Shown here: positions 1 through 10,472 of the stretch, one piece after another
Layout: the number at the start of each line of letters is the position of its first letter
Numbering within the stretch: position 1 is the first letter of the stretch
DNA from: Closterium sp. NIES-65
Taxonomy: Eukaryota > Streptophyta > Zygnematophyceae > Desmidiales > Closteriaceae
Direction: 5' to 3'
Length of the DNA stretch: 64,000 bases
NCBI GenBank assembly: GCA_948144175.1
Contig: CANXME010002510.1
Location: forward strand, 62,001 to 126,000
Notes under the pieces: generated by a model
What the model saw: the letters and a program-made list of their open reading frames with translations, nothing else
Told to the model about the DNA's origin: nothing
Databases searched by the model: none
Program-made: the position numbers and the translations under genes

Positions 1-360
1 TCCTCATCCGGGTCATAGCTATGCGGTAGAATCAGCAATGCCTCCTCAGTCCCAAGCTGCTGCTCCGCTACATCAGCTCCTGCAGTCAGCTTCTTAGTAG
101 CCATACGGGTACGTCCTGGCCTGGAGACGGGTGTCTCCCATCCCTTCATAACGACACCCTTTGGCTTCTTGGTTTTTCCCTGCTGCTGCTCCCTCCCCTC
201 AGATCCAGCAGCGCCACTAGTGCCAGTCTCCACATCATTTTCTCCACCAGCAGGTGCCTCTTGTACCTTCTTTCCATCACCACCCTCTGCAGCTGCCTCC
301 TCTCCCTCCTCCCACACACTAGGAGTCAGGTCCAGCTGCATGGTGATCTGCTCCATTTGC
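1..360 (-). pseudogene. E0: copia-A pol fragment between integrase and RT
   Basis: The minus strand encodes the acidic, Gly/Ser-rich linker that lies between integrase and reverse transcriptase in copia-A, including the LPHGYDPDEED-like and MEQITMQLDL segments. It matches the same part of E1 (about 3140-3510) almost base for base. The fragment is cut by the window edge on the left and by the E1 LTR at 361 on the right, so it is the remains of another copia-A copy that received or was joined to E1. It has no function on its own. Confidence 0.85.
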
Positions 361-1452
361 TGTTGGTGTAAGGGCCTAATAAACTCAAGCTATTAAGACT
401 TTATCACACTTAAAACCTCTCCTCGGGGTCACCTCCAAGGGTCCTTGGGTGCCTGGTACAAGACCAGCCCCTATCCTCGGGTCCGAGATTGTAGAGAGAG
501 GGATCAAGAGGGACTTAGTCAAAACAGCAAGAGTATCTTGAACGTCGCGCAGCGTATCGTGCAGACCATCAATCGGATTAAGCTGAGAATTCTCTATACC
601 AAAGCTCACTCTAAGAGCTTTAAAATAAGCCAAGTTGCCTCGCGAAAAGTTCTGCCATTACGAAGTTATGGCTCGGACAGCGTTAGCCTAGCGTTGGAGC
701 ACTAGCGTACTAGCGTTGACTCGGGTAGCATTTCGCCGTCGCACCGTGTAGAAACGAAATTCCAGGAAGGGAGGAATTCGCTTGAATCAATTTCACTATC
801 TTCAGGTACAAACAGAGAAGGAATAAATAGCTCTAGCTAGCAAGGACCTTGGGAATCAACCTGGGAACAACCAGGGATGATCCCAAATAATTCCAAGCAA
901 CAGAACCAACCTGGCTGGACAAAATAGCAGGTGGTAGGTTGGTGAACAACCTCTGGTTCTGTTTTTCCAACCTGGGAAAACAACAACCAGGTTCAGGTCC
1001 TGAAACAGAACCTGTTTTGTCTTTGCCCAACCAGCCAAATGCTGGTTCCGCTGGTTTCCCCTGGCCCTGTAGCAAGCAGATACAGACAAACAACATCCAA
1101 CCTTCACCTAAATTGTACCCCTATAGTGCATGCCCTGCTACACTATAGTCAACCAAACAAAACAGTACAATTTCGAGTTGGATAGAACTGAATCTGCGCA
1201 ATCAAGTAAGCCGAACCACAAAGCTTCCATCTTGGGTTCCTTTGCGAGCTCGTCCTTTCTGCTTGTACTGTTCATAGCGCGTACAATGTTATGCCAAAGC
1301 GCACATCGTGCGAGTACCTGCAAATGCTTCAAGCAAAAATTGCGAAAGCAAACAAACACGCGAACATACCATTCACACGCAAATGCATTCGCACACGCAT
1401 ACTCGTACAAACAGACGGCAGGATGTCGTGCAATGTGAATTTGCACCCAACA
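361..1452 (-). repeat. E1 3' LTR (copia-A)
   Basis: In + coordinates it begins TGTTGGTGTAAG and ends GCACCCAACA, that is TG...CA in element orientation, 1,092 bp. It aligns along its whole length with the LTRs at 9337, 13796, 31340, 37115, 48784 and 52717. The middle part carries many AACCTGG/CCAGGTT motifs. Confidence 0.93.
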
Positions 1453-1468
1453 CACTCCCCCTCAGCTT
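1453..1468 (-). other. E1 polypurine tract
   Basis: Read on the minus strand, AGGCTGAGGGGGAGTG-like sequence directly abuts the LTR. This is the expected plus-strand primer site of an LTR element. The same tract precedes the 3' LTRs of E2, E3, E5 and E6. Confidence 0.8.
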
Positions 1469-1494
1469 GCCGGCTGCATCCCCATCATTCCATA

Positions 1495-4400
1495 CTAGTT
1501 CATGCTCATTCCACTCATGCGCACACAACGCCAATGAGGCTCATCCGCAAGCCTCTCGGTGAGGAAGTCTGCTGGCTGCTGGTGAGTCTTGATGTAGATC
1601 GTATTCACCGTCCCCCTCTTCACCTCCTTACGCAGCCAGTGCCACTTGATACGCATGTGCTTATTCAGCCCATGAAGCACAGCGTTCCTGGCCATCCCAA
1701 GAGCTCCCGTGCTATCACAAAACAGCGGCGTAGCAACCTTTTGCTCCTGGCCAATCTCCTCTAACAGCCTCCTCAGCCAAATCACCTCCTTCACCCCATG
1801 AAACATCGCCATGTACTCTGATTCCACAGAAGAGAGTGCTGTCTCCGTCTGCTTTTTTGACCTCCAACTAACAGGTCCTCCTCCAACTACGCAGATGTAT
1901 CCTCCCACAGATGAGGAATCCTCCTTCTCAGAGGCCCACGTAGCATCGGTAAAGCAAGTGAGAAATAGCTTGCCTTCTCCAAGCCTCTCCCCCTTCTCTT
2001 TCAGCACCTCAACCCCTTTCTGCTTCACCTGTGCAGATGCGGAGTATTGAACTCCAATGCTTGGGTGAGAGTTCAGATACTTCACCACACGCTCAGCTGC
2101 ATCCACCTGCTCCTCTGATGGATTCTGCACCACCCTAGCCAGCTGCCCAACCGAGAAAGAGATGTCGGGCCTCGTGTGAACTGCTGCATACAAGAGGCTG
2201 CCCACCAAGGACTGAAATTGCTGCTGCTCCTCGGCTTCAACCCCTTCATCCTCTGCAGCTTTCACAAGCTTGAATTCTGCTGGCAGGGGAGTTGCAACCT
2301 TGCGCTCATTCTCAATTCCGTACTTCTCCCCAAGCTCCTTGATGAACTTCTCCTGGTGCAGTTTAAACTACCTGTGATCCAGATCCCTCTCCACATGCAT
2401 CCCGAGGTAGTGCTTTACCTCCCCAAGGTTCTTGCACTTGAAGTTCTCCATCAGCTGCTGCTGCACCTTCTGGATCTCCTTCATGCTGCTGCTAAAGAGA
2501 AGAATGTCGTCCACATAGACCAGAAACAGCACCAGCTTCTCCCCCTCCCCCTTGAGAAAGAGGCTCTCATCACAGCTGCTGGTCCTGAATCCCATCTCCT
2601 CTAAAACAGCTGCCAACTTCTGGTACCAGCAGCGTGGCGCCTGCTCCAAGCCGTAGATGGACGTTTTCAGCTTGCACACCCTGCCCGTACCATCCTCATA
2701 CCCAGGTGGCTGCGTCATGTACACATCCTCCTCTAAAATCCCGTTCAGAAATGCCGTTGATATGTCTATCTGGATAATGAACTTCCCACTAACGGCTGCA
2801 TCTGCCAACAAGACACGAAGGGTAGAGGGTTTGGCAGTGGGAGCAAAGATCTCATTGAAGTCCCGCTTCTCCTTCTGCATAAACCCCTTAGCCACCAACC
2901 TACTCTTGTAGATGGTGACCTGCCCCTTGTCGTCAGTCTTGATCCTTAGCACCCATTTGCATTGTACCGCTTTCTTTCCCTCAGGCAGCACCACTAGTTC
3001 CCAAGTCCCATTCTCCAGCAGGCTCTGGTACTCAGCATCCCTAGAAGCTAGCCACTTCTCCCTATCTGGTCCAGCTAATGCCTCCTCCATGCTAGCTGGT
3101 TCCTCTGGTGCAGGGGCAAGAAAACAGTACACAAGTTCATCCTCCTCATCTGGGTCATAGCCATGCGGTAGAATCAGCAATGCCTCCTCAGTCCCAAGCT
3201 GCTGCTCCGCTACATCAGCTCCTGCAGTCAGCTTCTTAGTAGCCATACGGGTACGTCCTGGCCTGGAGACGGGTGTCTCCCATCCCTTCATAACGACACC
3301 CTTCGGCTTCTTAGTTTTTCCCTGCTGCTGCTCTCCTCCCTCGGATCCAGCAGCTCCACTAGTGCTACCGCTAGTCTCCACACCATCACCTCCACCAGCA
3401 GGTGCCTCCTGCACCTTCTCTTTATCACCACCCTCTGCAGCTGCCTCCTCTCCCTCCTCGCACACACTAGGAGTCAGGTCTAGCTGCATTGTGATCTGCT
3501 CCATTTGCTGGGACACCCTGGCCTCCGGCTGTTTCTCCCAGCTCCCATACATCATGCCCTCAACAAACTTCACATCCCTGCTGTCAAACAACACACCCTT
3601 GGAAGGCTCCCACAGCAGCCATCCGTTGCTCTCAGCAGCCAGCCCCAAATGCAAACACCAGATTGCACTCGCCCCCAACTTACTGCGGTAGGTCTTGGGG
3701 ACGTGGGCGACTGCCATGCAACCGAACACCCTCAGCATGTTCACCGGCGGCTTCCTCCCAAGCCACCTCTCCAACGGCACCCACGAGTCATCCCCAACCT
3801 TTGTGAGTACCCTGTTCCTAGCGACGGTAGCGTGCCGAACAGCATGGGGCCACATCAAGTTGCCCAGCCCAGATTCTATGAGCAGCGCCCTAGCTGTCTC
3901 CAGAATTGTCCGGTTCGCCCGTTCTGCTACACCGTTAGACTGTGGGGTGTAAGCCATGGTCAGCTCCCTCTGGATGCCCTGCTTCTTGAGCCAGGCCGTC
4001 ATCTCAGCTCCAAGGAACTCACCGCCCCGATCTGTCCTAATCCGCTTCACCACACACTCCGCTTGCTTCTCCACTAACGGCAGCCAATCGTCCCGAATCG
4101 TGGAGGCGGCGTGATCTTTCTGCTTCAGCGGATACGCCCACATTAGCCTGCTCCAGTCATCCACTATGGTTAGGAAGTACCGCTCCCCCTTGTGCCCTTG
4201 CACCGGCAGCGGCCCCACCAAATCCATGTGGACCAGCTCCAACGGCTTTTTGCTCCTGCCAGCCACACTATGGAAGGGGAAACGGGTGAACTTTGAAAGG
4301 AGGCAAATTTCACAGTTATCATCAAGTGGTTGTCCGTTCAGCTTCAAGCCCTTAACGGCTCCATCCTTCTCCAGCTGCTTCAGCAAAGGCATTGCCACAT

Positions 4401-6075
4401 GCCCCAAACGTCGGTGTGCAGTTGCCCAATCTGTCTCCCCAGATCTGGCCGACACTTTCACACCAACCCCTCCAACGGCGTTGCACTCCCCCTGGGATGC
4501 AGACCCCTCTCCAGCCTGCCCCCCACCGTGCCACGCCAGCGCCGGCAGCTGCCACATAGATCTGTACACGTCCTTGCTCTCGTGCAGATCCCAAAGCACC
4601 CGATTGCCCAGCTTCCCCTTATAAGTGCGAGCCCCATCTGTGTTGGTGTTCACCCCAGCCTTGCCAAGCTTACGGAGGGAGATAAGGTTGGCCTTCAGGT
4701 CGGGGACGACGAGAACGTCGTGCAGCACCACCGGCTTGCCATCCGCTCCCTTAAACGCAGCTCGTCCCGCACCAGCCACCTTCAACATGTGTCCAGAGGC
4801 AGAGCACACCTCGTTAATCGGTGCAGCGCGTACGTCGTCCAGCAGGTCCTTGCGCGGCGTCATTGTCCAAGCAGCGCCCGTGTCCAACACCCAATAGTCC
4901 AGGGGGTGCAGCTCTGCTCCAACCTTAGCAGATGCGTCTCCTTGCTCCCCCTTGTCTCCCACATGGAAGAATTGGCCCGCGGTGCGCTCCTTCTTCTTCT
5001 CCGCACCGCCGTTGCCTTTGGGGTTGTTGTCGGACGAATCAGCGACCATGTTGGCGCCGTTTTTCTGGTTCCTCCGCGCGCCGCCATCCTGGTGACGATT
5101 CTGGGGGGTCCATCTATCGGGTTTCTTATAGCACAAAAACCAGGGGTGCCCTTCCTTCTCACAATACCAGCAACTCCCTTTCATTTTGCCACCAGCACCC
5201 GACTTGCCCCCACGTCCAGATTTCGCACCGCGACCCCAACCGGTACCTCCTTGTTGGTCGTTGGAGTCGTCGTCTTTCTTTGCACCGCGTCCAGCACCAC
5301 CGAAGCCACGTCCTTTGCCACGTCGGCTCCCTTGCATCTCGTAGCCGCTGCTGCCGTCGTCTCCACCCCTCAGTTGGCGGCGACGGAAGTCCTCCTCCAG
5401 AATCTTCATCCGCACCCACTCGAGCGTCCACAAGCTCTGGTTCTGCGGCAGGCTCAATCCGCTCGTGAATTGAAGCCACGATTCCGGCAGCAGCGAGAGC
5501 ATCTTCAGGCACTTGGTCTGCTCCGGGTAGGTGATTCCCGCGGTCGCCAACTTCGCGTAGAGGTCGCGCAATTTGTCCAGGACAGGTTGCACCGGCTCTC
5601 CCTCGCTCAGGCGCAACGCGGACAGCTCCCTCTCCAGCATCAATGTTGCAACAACGGAGGTCGGGGCGTGCAGCTCCTTCAACACGGTCCACGCCTTCGG
5701 ACCGCACTCAACCTCCGGCAGCAGGTGCATGACGTGGTGACGCTGGTTCAGCTCCAAACTCTGCGACATCAAGTAGTAGCCAGCCGAGGCGCGCTCGTCC
5801 CAATCTTCCTGAAGGGCGGGGTCACTCGGTCTAGGCTCCTCCCCAATCATTAGTTTCAGCAATCCAATTTGACGGAAATAAAGTTGCATTTTCCCGGCCC
5901 AATCATCATAGCCCTCACCATTGAACTTCTCGACGGTGAAGTTTTTCAGCACCTCCTTGATTTGCGAGCCCTGGCTTGTTCGCGCTCTCCTTGGCGCAGA
6001 AACACCAGAATCTTGGCTGCCGCTACGATCTTGGGCTGAAGATTCACCAGCTACCGCCGAGGTGTTGCCCGCCAT
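1495..6075 (-). pseudogene. E1 gag-pol coding region (copia-A)
   Basis: This polyprotein makes the particle and copies and inserts the element. It starts at ATG 6075 (MAGNTSAVAGESS), about 30 bp inside the PBS; the same start is seen in E3 and E5. Order on the minus strand: gag, with NGEGYDDWAGKMQLYF near residue 52 and a CX2CX4HX4C knuckle (CWYCEKEGHPWFLC) near residue 300; aspartic protease (VLDTGAAWTM) near residue 397; GAG-pre-integrase (HRRLGHVAMP) near 557; integrase core (HMDLVGPL, TDRGGEF, TPQSNGVAERANRT); an acidic linker; RT with FLVYVDDILLFS near 2,510; and RNase H ending RMSGMSMN at 1495. The length matches a full copia polyprotein. The region is close to whole, with about one break. 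Confidence 0.9.
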
Positions 6076-6106
6076 AGCTACCTATAACGAGGATCACTAT
6101 AACGCA

Positions 6107-6118
6107 GCTCTGATACTA
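6107..6118 (-). other. E1 primer-binding site, tRNA-iMet type
   Basis: The minus strand reads TAGTATCAGAGC three bases inside the LTR, one base from TGGTATCAGAGC of E5. It is complementary to the 3' end of plant-type initiator tRNA-Met, which primes minus-strand cDNA synthesis in most plant copia elements. Confidence 0.75.
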
Positions 6119-6121
6119 GCT

Positions 6122-6619
6122 TACTGGTGTAAGGGCCTAATAAACTCAAGCTATTAAGACTTTATCACACTTAAAACCTCTCCTCGGGGTCACCTCCAAG
6201 GGTCCTTGCGTGCCTGGTACAAGACCAGCCCCTATCCTCGGGTCCGAGTTTGTAGAGAGAGGGATCAAGAGGGACTTAGTCAAAACAGCAAGAGTACCTT
6301 GAACGAGCCATAACTTCGTGATGGCAGAACTTTTTGCGAGGCAATTTGGTTCATTTTAAAGCTCTTGGAGCGAGCTTCGATATAGTAAATTCTCAGCTTA
6401 ATCCGATCAACGGTCTGCACGATACGCTGCGCGACGTTCAAGGTACTCTTGCTGTTTTGACTAAGTCCCTCTTGATCCCTCTCTCTACAAATTCGGACCC
6501 GAGGATAGGGGCTGGTCTTGTACCAGGCACCCAAGGACCCTTGGAGGTGACCCCGAGGAGAGGTTTTTAAGTGTGATAAAGTCTTAATAGCTTGAGTTTA
6601 TTAGGCCCTTACACCAACA
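6122..6619. repeat. Palindrome of two copia-A LTR 3' ends
   Basis: This is a 498-bp inverted repeat. The left arm, 6122-6305, is the 3' end of a copia-A LTR read on the minus strand. The right arm, 6436-6619, is the same 184 bp on the plus strand and ends CACCAACA. The 130-bp loop (6306-6435) continues the plus-strand LTR. The left arm sits where the E1 5' LTR belongs, next to the E1 PBS. The right arm abuts copia-C gag. It looks like a joint between two oppositely oriented LTRs. Confidence 0.9.
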
Positions 6620-7640
6620 CATCCTACAGGATGTAGAGGTAAGGGAGTCCTCGTTGAGTGTCGCCCGTGTGCTCGGCGCCACTGACAGCCGCTTCAGCAG
6701 GTTGTAGCTGCTGGTGAGCCCTTTGATGACGTGGGTGACGTACGACGCCATCGAGTAGTGCACGCCGGCCATCCTCATGGTGGTGAGCAGTCGCCTAGCC
6801 CGGTTCTAGTAGTCGGTCACCGTCTCCTGCTCGCCCATCCGGAGGTGTGACAGCTGCTCCTCGAGGTGGCCGATGTACAAGTCGTCGATGACCTGTTACA
6901 TCGACTCGATGAAGTGCTACGCCTAGTGGCCGGCATCCAAGTAATCGTGGCACGACTTCAGGGCAATCTGCACGCTAGGCGAGCAGCATCGCGAGATGAC
7001 CGCGAAGGTCGGCAGCTGCACAACGCGGAACTCTGCACGCAGGCCAGGGTAGTCATCCAACGGTGTTGCCATGGAGCCGCGGGCAAAGCCAATCAGCTCG
7101 GCCATCTCCAGCTGGGGCTTGATAGCTTACTTCCAGGTGAGAATTTCGGGTCGACCGACCAGCAGGGGGGTGACCGAGATCCTGTCCGGCGTAAACTTGA
7201 AGTAGCCGTAGCTCGGTGCGATTCTTCCCGCAGTCACTTGGCTCGTGGGCATCGGCGACAGACCGCTTCGTCGACCTCCAACGTCACCTTGCGAGGAGCC
7301 TGTAGCCGTCGACGACCGCATTCCTCGCGCCTGAACGCCGCCGACTTCATCGGCGTGTATCACACCACGCCGCCTCGACATGCCTCACGCACTACAGTCG
7401 ACTTGGTCACCACCTGCATTGATGCCCACGTTGACGCTGCCCTCGGCGTTCACCGGTCGAGGAGAAGCAGGCCGAGAAGGAGGGTGCTCCATTGCCCACA
7501 TTGCGCGGATGCCATCCTCGACAACCACCCAGGGCAGGTCGCCATACTCGTTAACCTGGTGACGCCTCCTCGCGTTCTCCAGCCGTGCCTCTAGGGTGTC
7601 CACCACCCACGTGTCAACTACGGCGCCTACCATAGTGACT
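6620..7640 (-). pseudogene. C1: copia-C gag fragment
   Basis: The minus strand encodes pieces of a copia Gag: TPLLVGRPEILTWK (the conserved Gag tryptophan region), and a YVTHVIKGLTSSYNLLKRL segment near 6,700. The same pieces occur in order in C2 (22250-23250). The copy is decayed, with several breaks. It starts directly at the palindrome edge. The zinc knuckle and protease parts visible in C2 are not present here. Confidence 0.75.
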
Positions 7641-8680
7641 ACCGTACAGCTGCCGGCCTACGAACGCACAATAGGTAAGTGGCCTTTTGTCTCAAAGGTA
7701 AGTCGTGTGCTGAAAGGTAAGTCGTATGCTGTCCACACTTACCGCACCATGCGGAGATAACTCTATCAACAGGAGCTAGACTACGGGCTAGGCGCGGGGT
7801 AGGAGGGATCTCTGCGTAGCACTTGTGCATTCACAGGGCAAAACCGCAAGAATTTTACTAGCAAAAGTTGAGAACAATGATTCACAATGATAGCAACAAC
7901 ATTGGTATGCAAGACTACATCAGACCTATCAAAGTAGCTGGTCGACCTCCAGCGCAGTACGGTCGACCGCGTGCCAGCACGACTTGGTCGACCGCGTTAG
8001 AGCAAAGCAAAGTCGCGGCTTGCCAACGTTGCAAGTCCACGGTGTGCCAAAGCTGCAGCAAGTTGGCTGCACAGCGTTGCGCCCGCAGAACAACGGTGCA
8101 CCTGCTTCGCAGGTGCGTGCAGCTGGTTGGTGCTCCACGCCTTGTCACGAGCACAGCGCAGACGCCTAAAGGCTCCATGCCAGCGACTGCGCCCTCCAGC
8201 TACGTCGACCTCAAGATACCACCCCCAATATCGGCCTCGCAGAAGTCACCCCGGCGACCTTCGCACACGTCACACGGGTATCCCAGTCGACCGGGCAACC
8301 CCGCCTAGTCGCCTAGCCTAATCAGTCGCCGGCTACGCGAGCCTGGCGTCCCCAAGTTCAGCGCCCTCCACCTCGGCGCCCTGGTGCTCGACACCCAGCT
8401 ATTCGGCATCCTGCTACTCAATGCCCTCTAGCTCAACGTCCCAAGCCTCCCCTGTCGAGGTCGACGTTGGCCCCTCCTTCGTTGACCACCAGGTCATGTC
8501 GACCACTTGGTCGACCACCCCAAATTCGGCGCCAGTGCAGTGCCCCCCATGCAGGTCGACCATCTCGTTGACCAGCTTGCCCACTGCTGCAGGTCGGCTG
8601 CACTCCCCGGTACACCCAACTACGAGGTCGGCTCCGCCCAAGCAAGGACGGGGCCTAGCACGACTCCCGTTGACACTGCA
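7641..8680 (-). other. C1 leader of copia-C, rich in GTCGAC
   Basis: Non-coding stretch upstream of C1 gag. It is collinear with C2 at 23,290-23,778 and 28,018-28,700, for example the shared GCGGCTTGCCAACGTTGCAA block near 8,010 and 23,640. At least nine GTCGAC hexamers lie between 7,940 and 8,560. No start-to-stop gene is supported. Similarity to C2 fades near 8,680, and the copia-C LTR is not seen here. Confidence 0.6.
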
Positions 8681-9164
8681 GGCCATGCTGCTGGCCACGT
8701 TGGTGGTTTGGCAGGACACAATGAGGAGATTTCGCTGGGGATGAGTTCGAGTTTGGAAAAATCGTTGGATGCTTGCTATGGTGCCGCATCAACGGCTGTT
8801 GCTGCTCATAGAGAGCTTCTTCTGTTGCTGCTGACATTGCCGTTGTGGCTCCATATGGTTCTTATGTTGCTCTTCATGCCCATGCTTCTACTGCCACCAC
8901 TGCTGCAAGTGCTGCTGCTGCTGCTGCTGCTGATGGGGCTACTGGAGTTGCGACTGCTGTGGTCACTGCTGCGGTCACTGCTACCACAACTGCTGCTACT
9001 AGTGGTGTTTCTGGGGAGATGCCACCAGGATCGCCCTCTCTCATGTCCGCTGCCCCCCAACCCCCAGTAGAGGGGACAGGAGCAGGGGTAGGGTTGGAGC
9101 GGAAGCAAAAGAATGCCGTCTTGTTTGCCATCCTGATCTGCCATGAACCCGACCGTAGGTCCCA
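8681..9164. repeat. Low-complexity GCT/GCTACT-rich stretch
   Basis: From about 8,800 to 9,010 the plus strand is dominated by GCT, GCC and CTG triplets, giving alanine- or leucine-rich translations in every frame. No conserved domain is visible. It may be a spacer inside an older element or simple-sequence expansion. Nothing else is seen between 8,681 and 9,164. Confidence 0.45.
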
Positions 9165-9336
9165 GCTTCAAAAATACTGTTGCACCACGCAGCTGGTCTA
9201 GAAGATCATCTATGCGCGGTATGGAGTATTTGTTCGTGACAGCATGTATGTTTAGTGCCCGGTAGTCAATGCAGTTCCATAAACTACCGTCTGGCTTAGG
9301 AGTGAAGAGAACTGGTGCGCCGTAGGGAGTGGAGGA
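9165..9336 (-). pseudogene. G0: Ty3/gypsy RT fragment
   Basis: Read from 9336 downward, the minus strand encodes STPYGAPVLFTPKPDGS, then CIDYRALN and PRIDDLLDQLRGATVF. This is the classic N-terminal block of Ty3/gypsy reverse transcriptase. It is a short scrap, ended on the right by the E2 LTR at 9337. It probably belongs to the same chromovirus lineage as G1-G3, though those pieces do not cover this RT block for comparison. Confidence 0.85.
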
Positions 9337-10430
9337 TGTTGGTGTAAGGGCCTAATAAACTCAAGCTATTCAGACTTTATCACACTTGAAAACCTCTCCT
9401 CGGGGTCACCTCCAAGGGTCCTTGGGTGCCTGGTACAAGACCAGCCCCTATCCTCGGGTCCGAGTTTGTAGAGAGAGGGATCAAGAGGGACTTAGTCAAA
9501 ACAGCAAGAGTACCTTGAACGTCGCGCAGCGTATCGTGCAGACCGTAGATCGGATTAAGCTGAGAATTTACTATATCGAAGCTCACTCTAAGAGCTTTAA
9601 AATAAGCCAAGTTGCCTCGCAAAAAGTTCTGCCATTACGAAGTTATGGCTCGGACAGCGTTAGCCTAGCGTTGGAGTGCTAGCGTACTAGCGTTGACTCA
9701 GGTAGCATTCCGCCGTCGTACCGCGTAGAAACGAAATTCCAGGAAGGGAGGAATTCGCTTGAATCAATTTCACTATATTCAGGTACAAACAGAGAAGGAA
9801 TAAATAGCTCTAGCTAGCAAGGACCTTGGGAATCAACCTGGGAACAACCAGGGATGATCCCAAATAATTCCAAGCAACAGAACCAACCTGGCTGGACAAA
9901 ATAGCAGGTGGTAGGTTGGTGAACAACCTCTGGTTCTGTTTTTCCAACCTGGGAAAACAACAACCAGGTTCAGGTCCTAAAAACAGAACCTGTTTTGTCT
10001 TTGCCCAACCAGCCAAATGCTGGTTCTGCTGGTTTCCCCTGGCCCTGTAGCATGCAGATACAGACAAACAACATCCAACCTTCACCTAAATGGTACCCCT
10101 ATAGTGCCTGCCCTGCTACACTATAGTCAACCAAACAAAACAGTACAATTTCGAGTTGGATAGAACTGAATCTGCGCAATCAAGTAAGCCGAACTGCAAA
10201 GCTTCCATCTTGGGTTCCTTTGCAAGCTCGTCCTTTCTGCTTGTACTGTTCATAGCGCGTACAATGTTATGCCGAAGCGCACATTGTGCAGGTACCTGCA
10301 AATGCTTCAAGCGAAAATTGCGAAAGCAAACAAACACACGAACATACCATTCACACGCAAATGCATTCGCACACGCATATCCGTACAAATAGACGGCAGG
10401 ATGTCGTGCAATGTGAATTTGCACCCAACA
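9337..10430 (-). repeat. E2 3' LTR (copia-A)
   Basis: Begins TGTTGGTGTAAG and ends GCACCCAACA in + coordinates, 1,094 bp. Collinear with the other copia-A LTRs. Confidence 0.93.
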
Positions 10431-10472
10431 CACTCCCCCTCAGCCTGCCGGCTGCATCCCCATCATTCCATA

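Larger units (their letters stand above)
361..6305 (-). mobile_element. E1: copia-A LTR retrotransposon, well preserved
   Basis: Ty1/copia element on the minus strand. From low to high coordinate it has a full 3' LTR (361-1452), a purine-rich tract, a gag-pol coding region in copia order (gag, protease, integrase, RT, RNase H), a primer-binding site, and only the inner 184 bp of a 5' LTR, which runs into an inverted LTR piece. The coding region is nearly whole, with about one visible break, so the copy looks young. The flanks are E0 pol on the left and copia-C gag on the right, with no matching target duplication, so at least one edge has been rearranged since insertion. Confidence 0.9.

Noticed and set aside
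1291-1764. Open frame MPKRTSCEYLQMLQAK repeated in several places
   Set aside because: It is antisense to the copia-A LTR start and the RNase H end; it repeats only because the element repeats.
4330-5853. Long open frame of about 500 codons on the plus strand
   Set aside because: It is the antisense of E1 gag-protease, kept open by high GC and codon bias. Similar shadows lie opposite E3 and E5.
8845-9201. Alanine-rich protein on the plus strand
   Set aside because: Low-complexity GCT repeat with no domain; the other frames are equally open.
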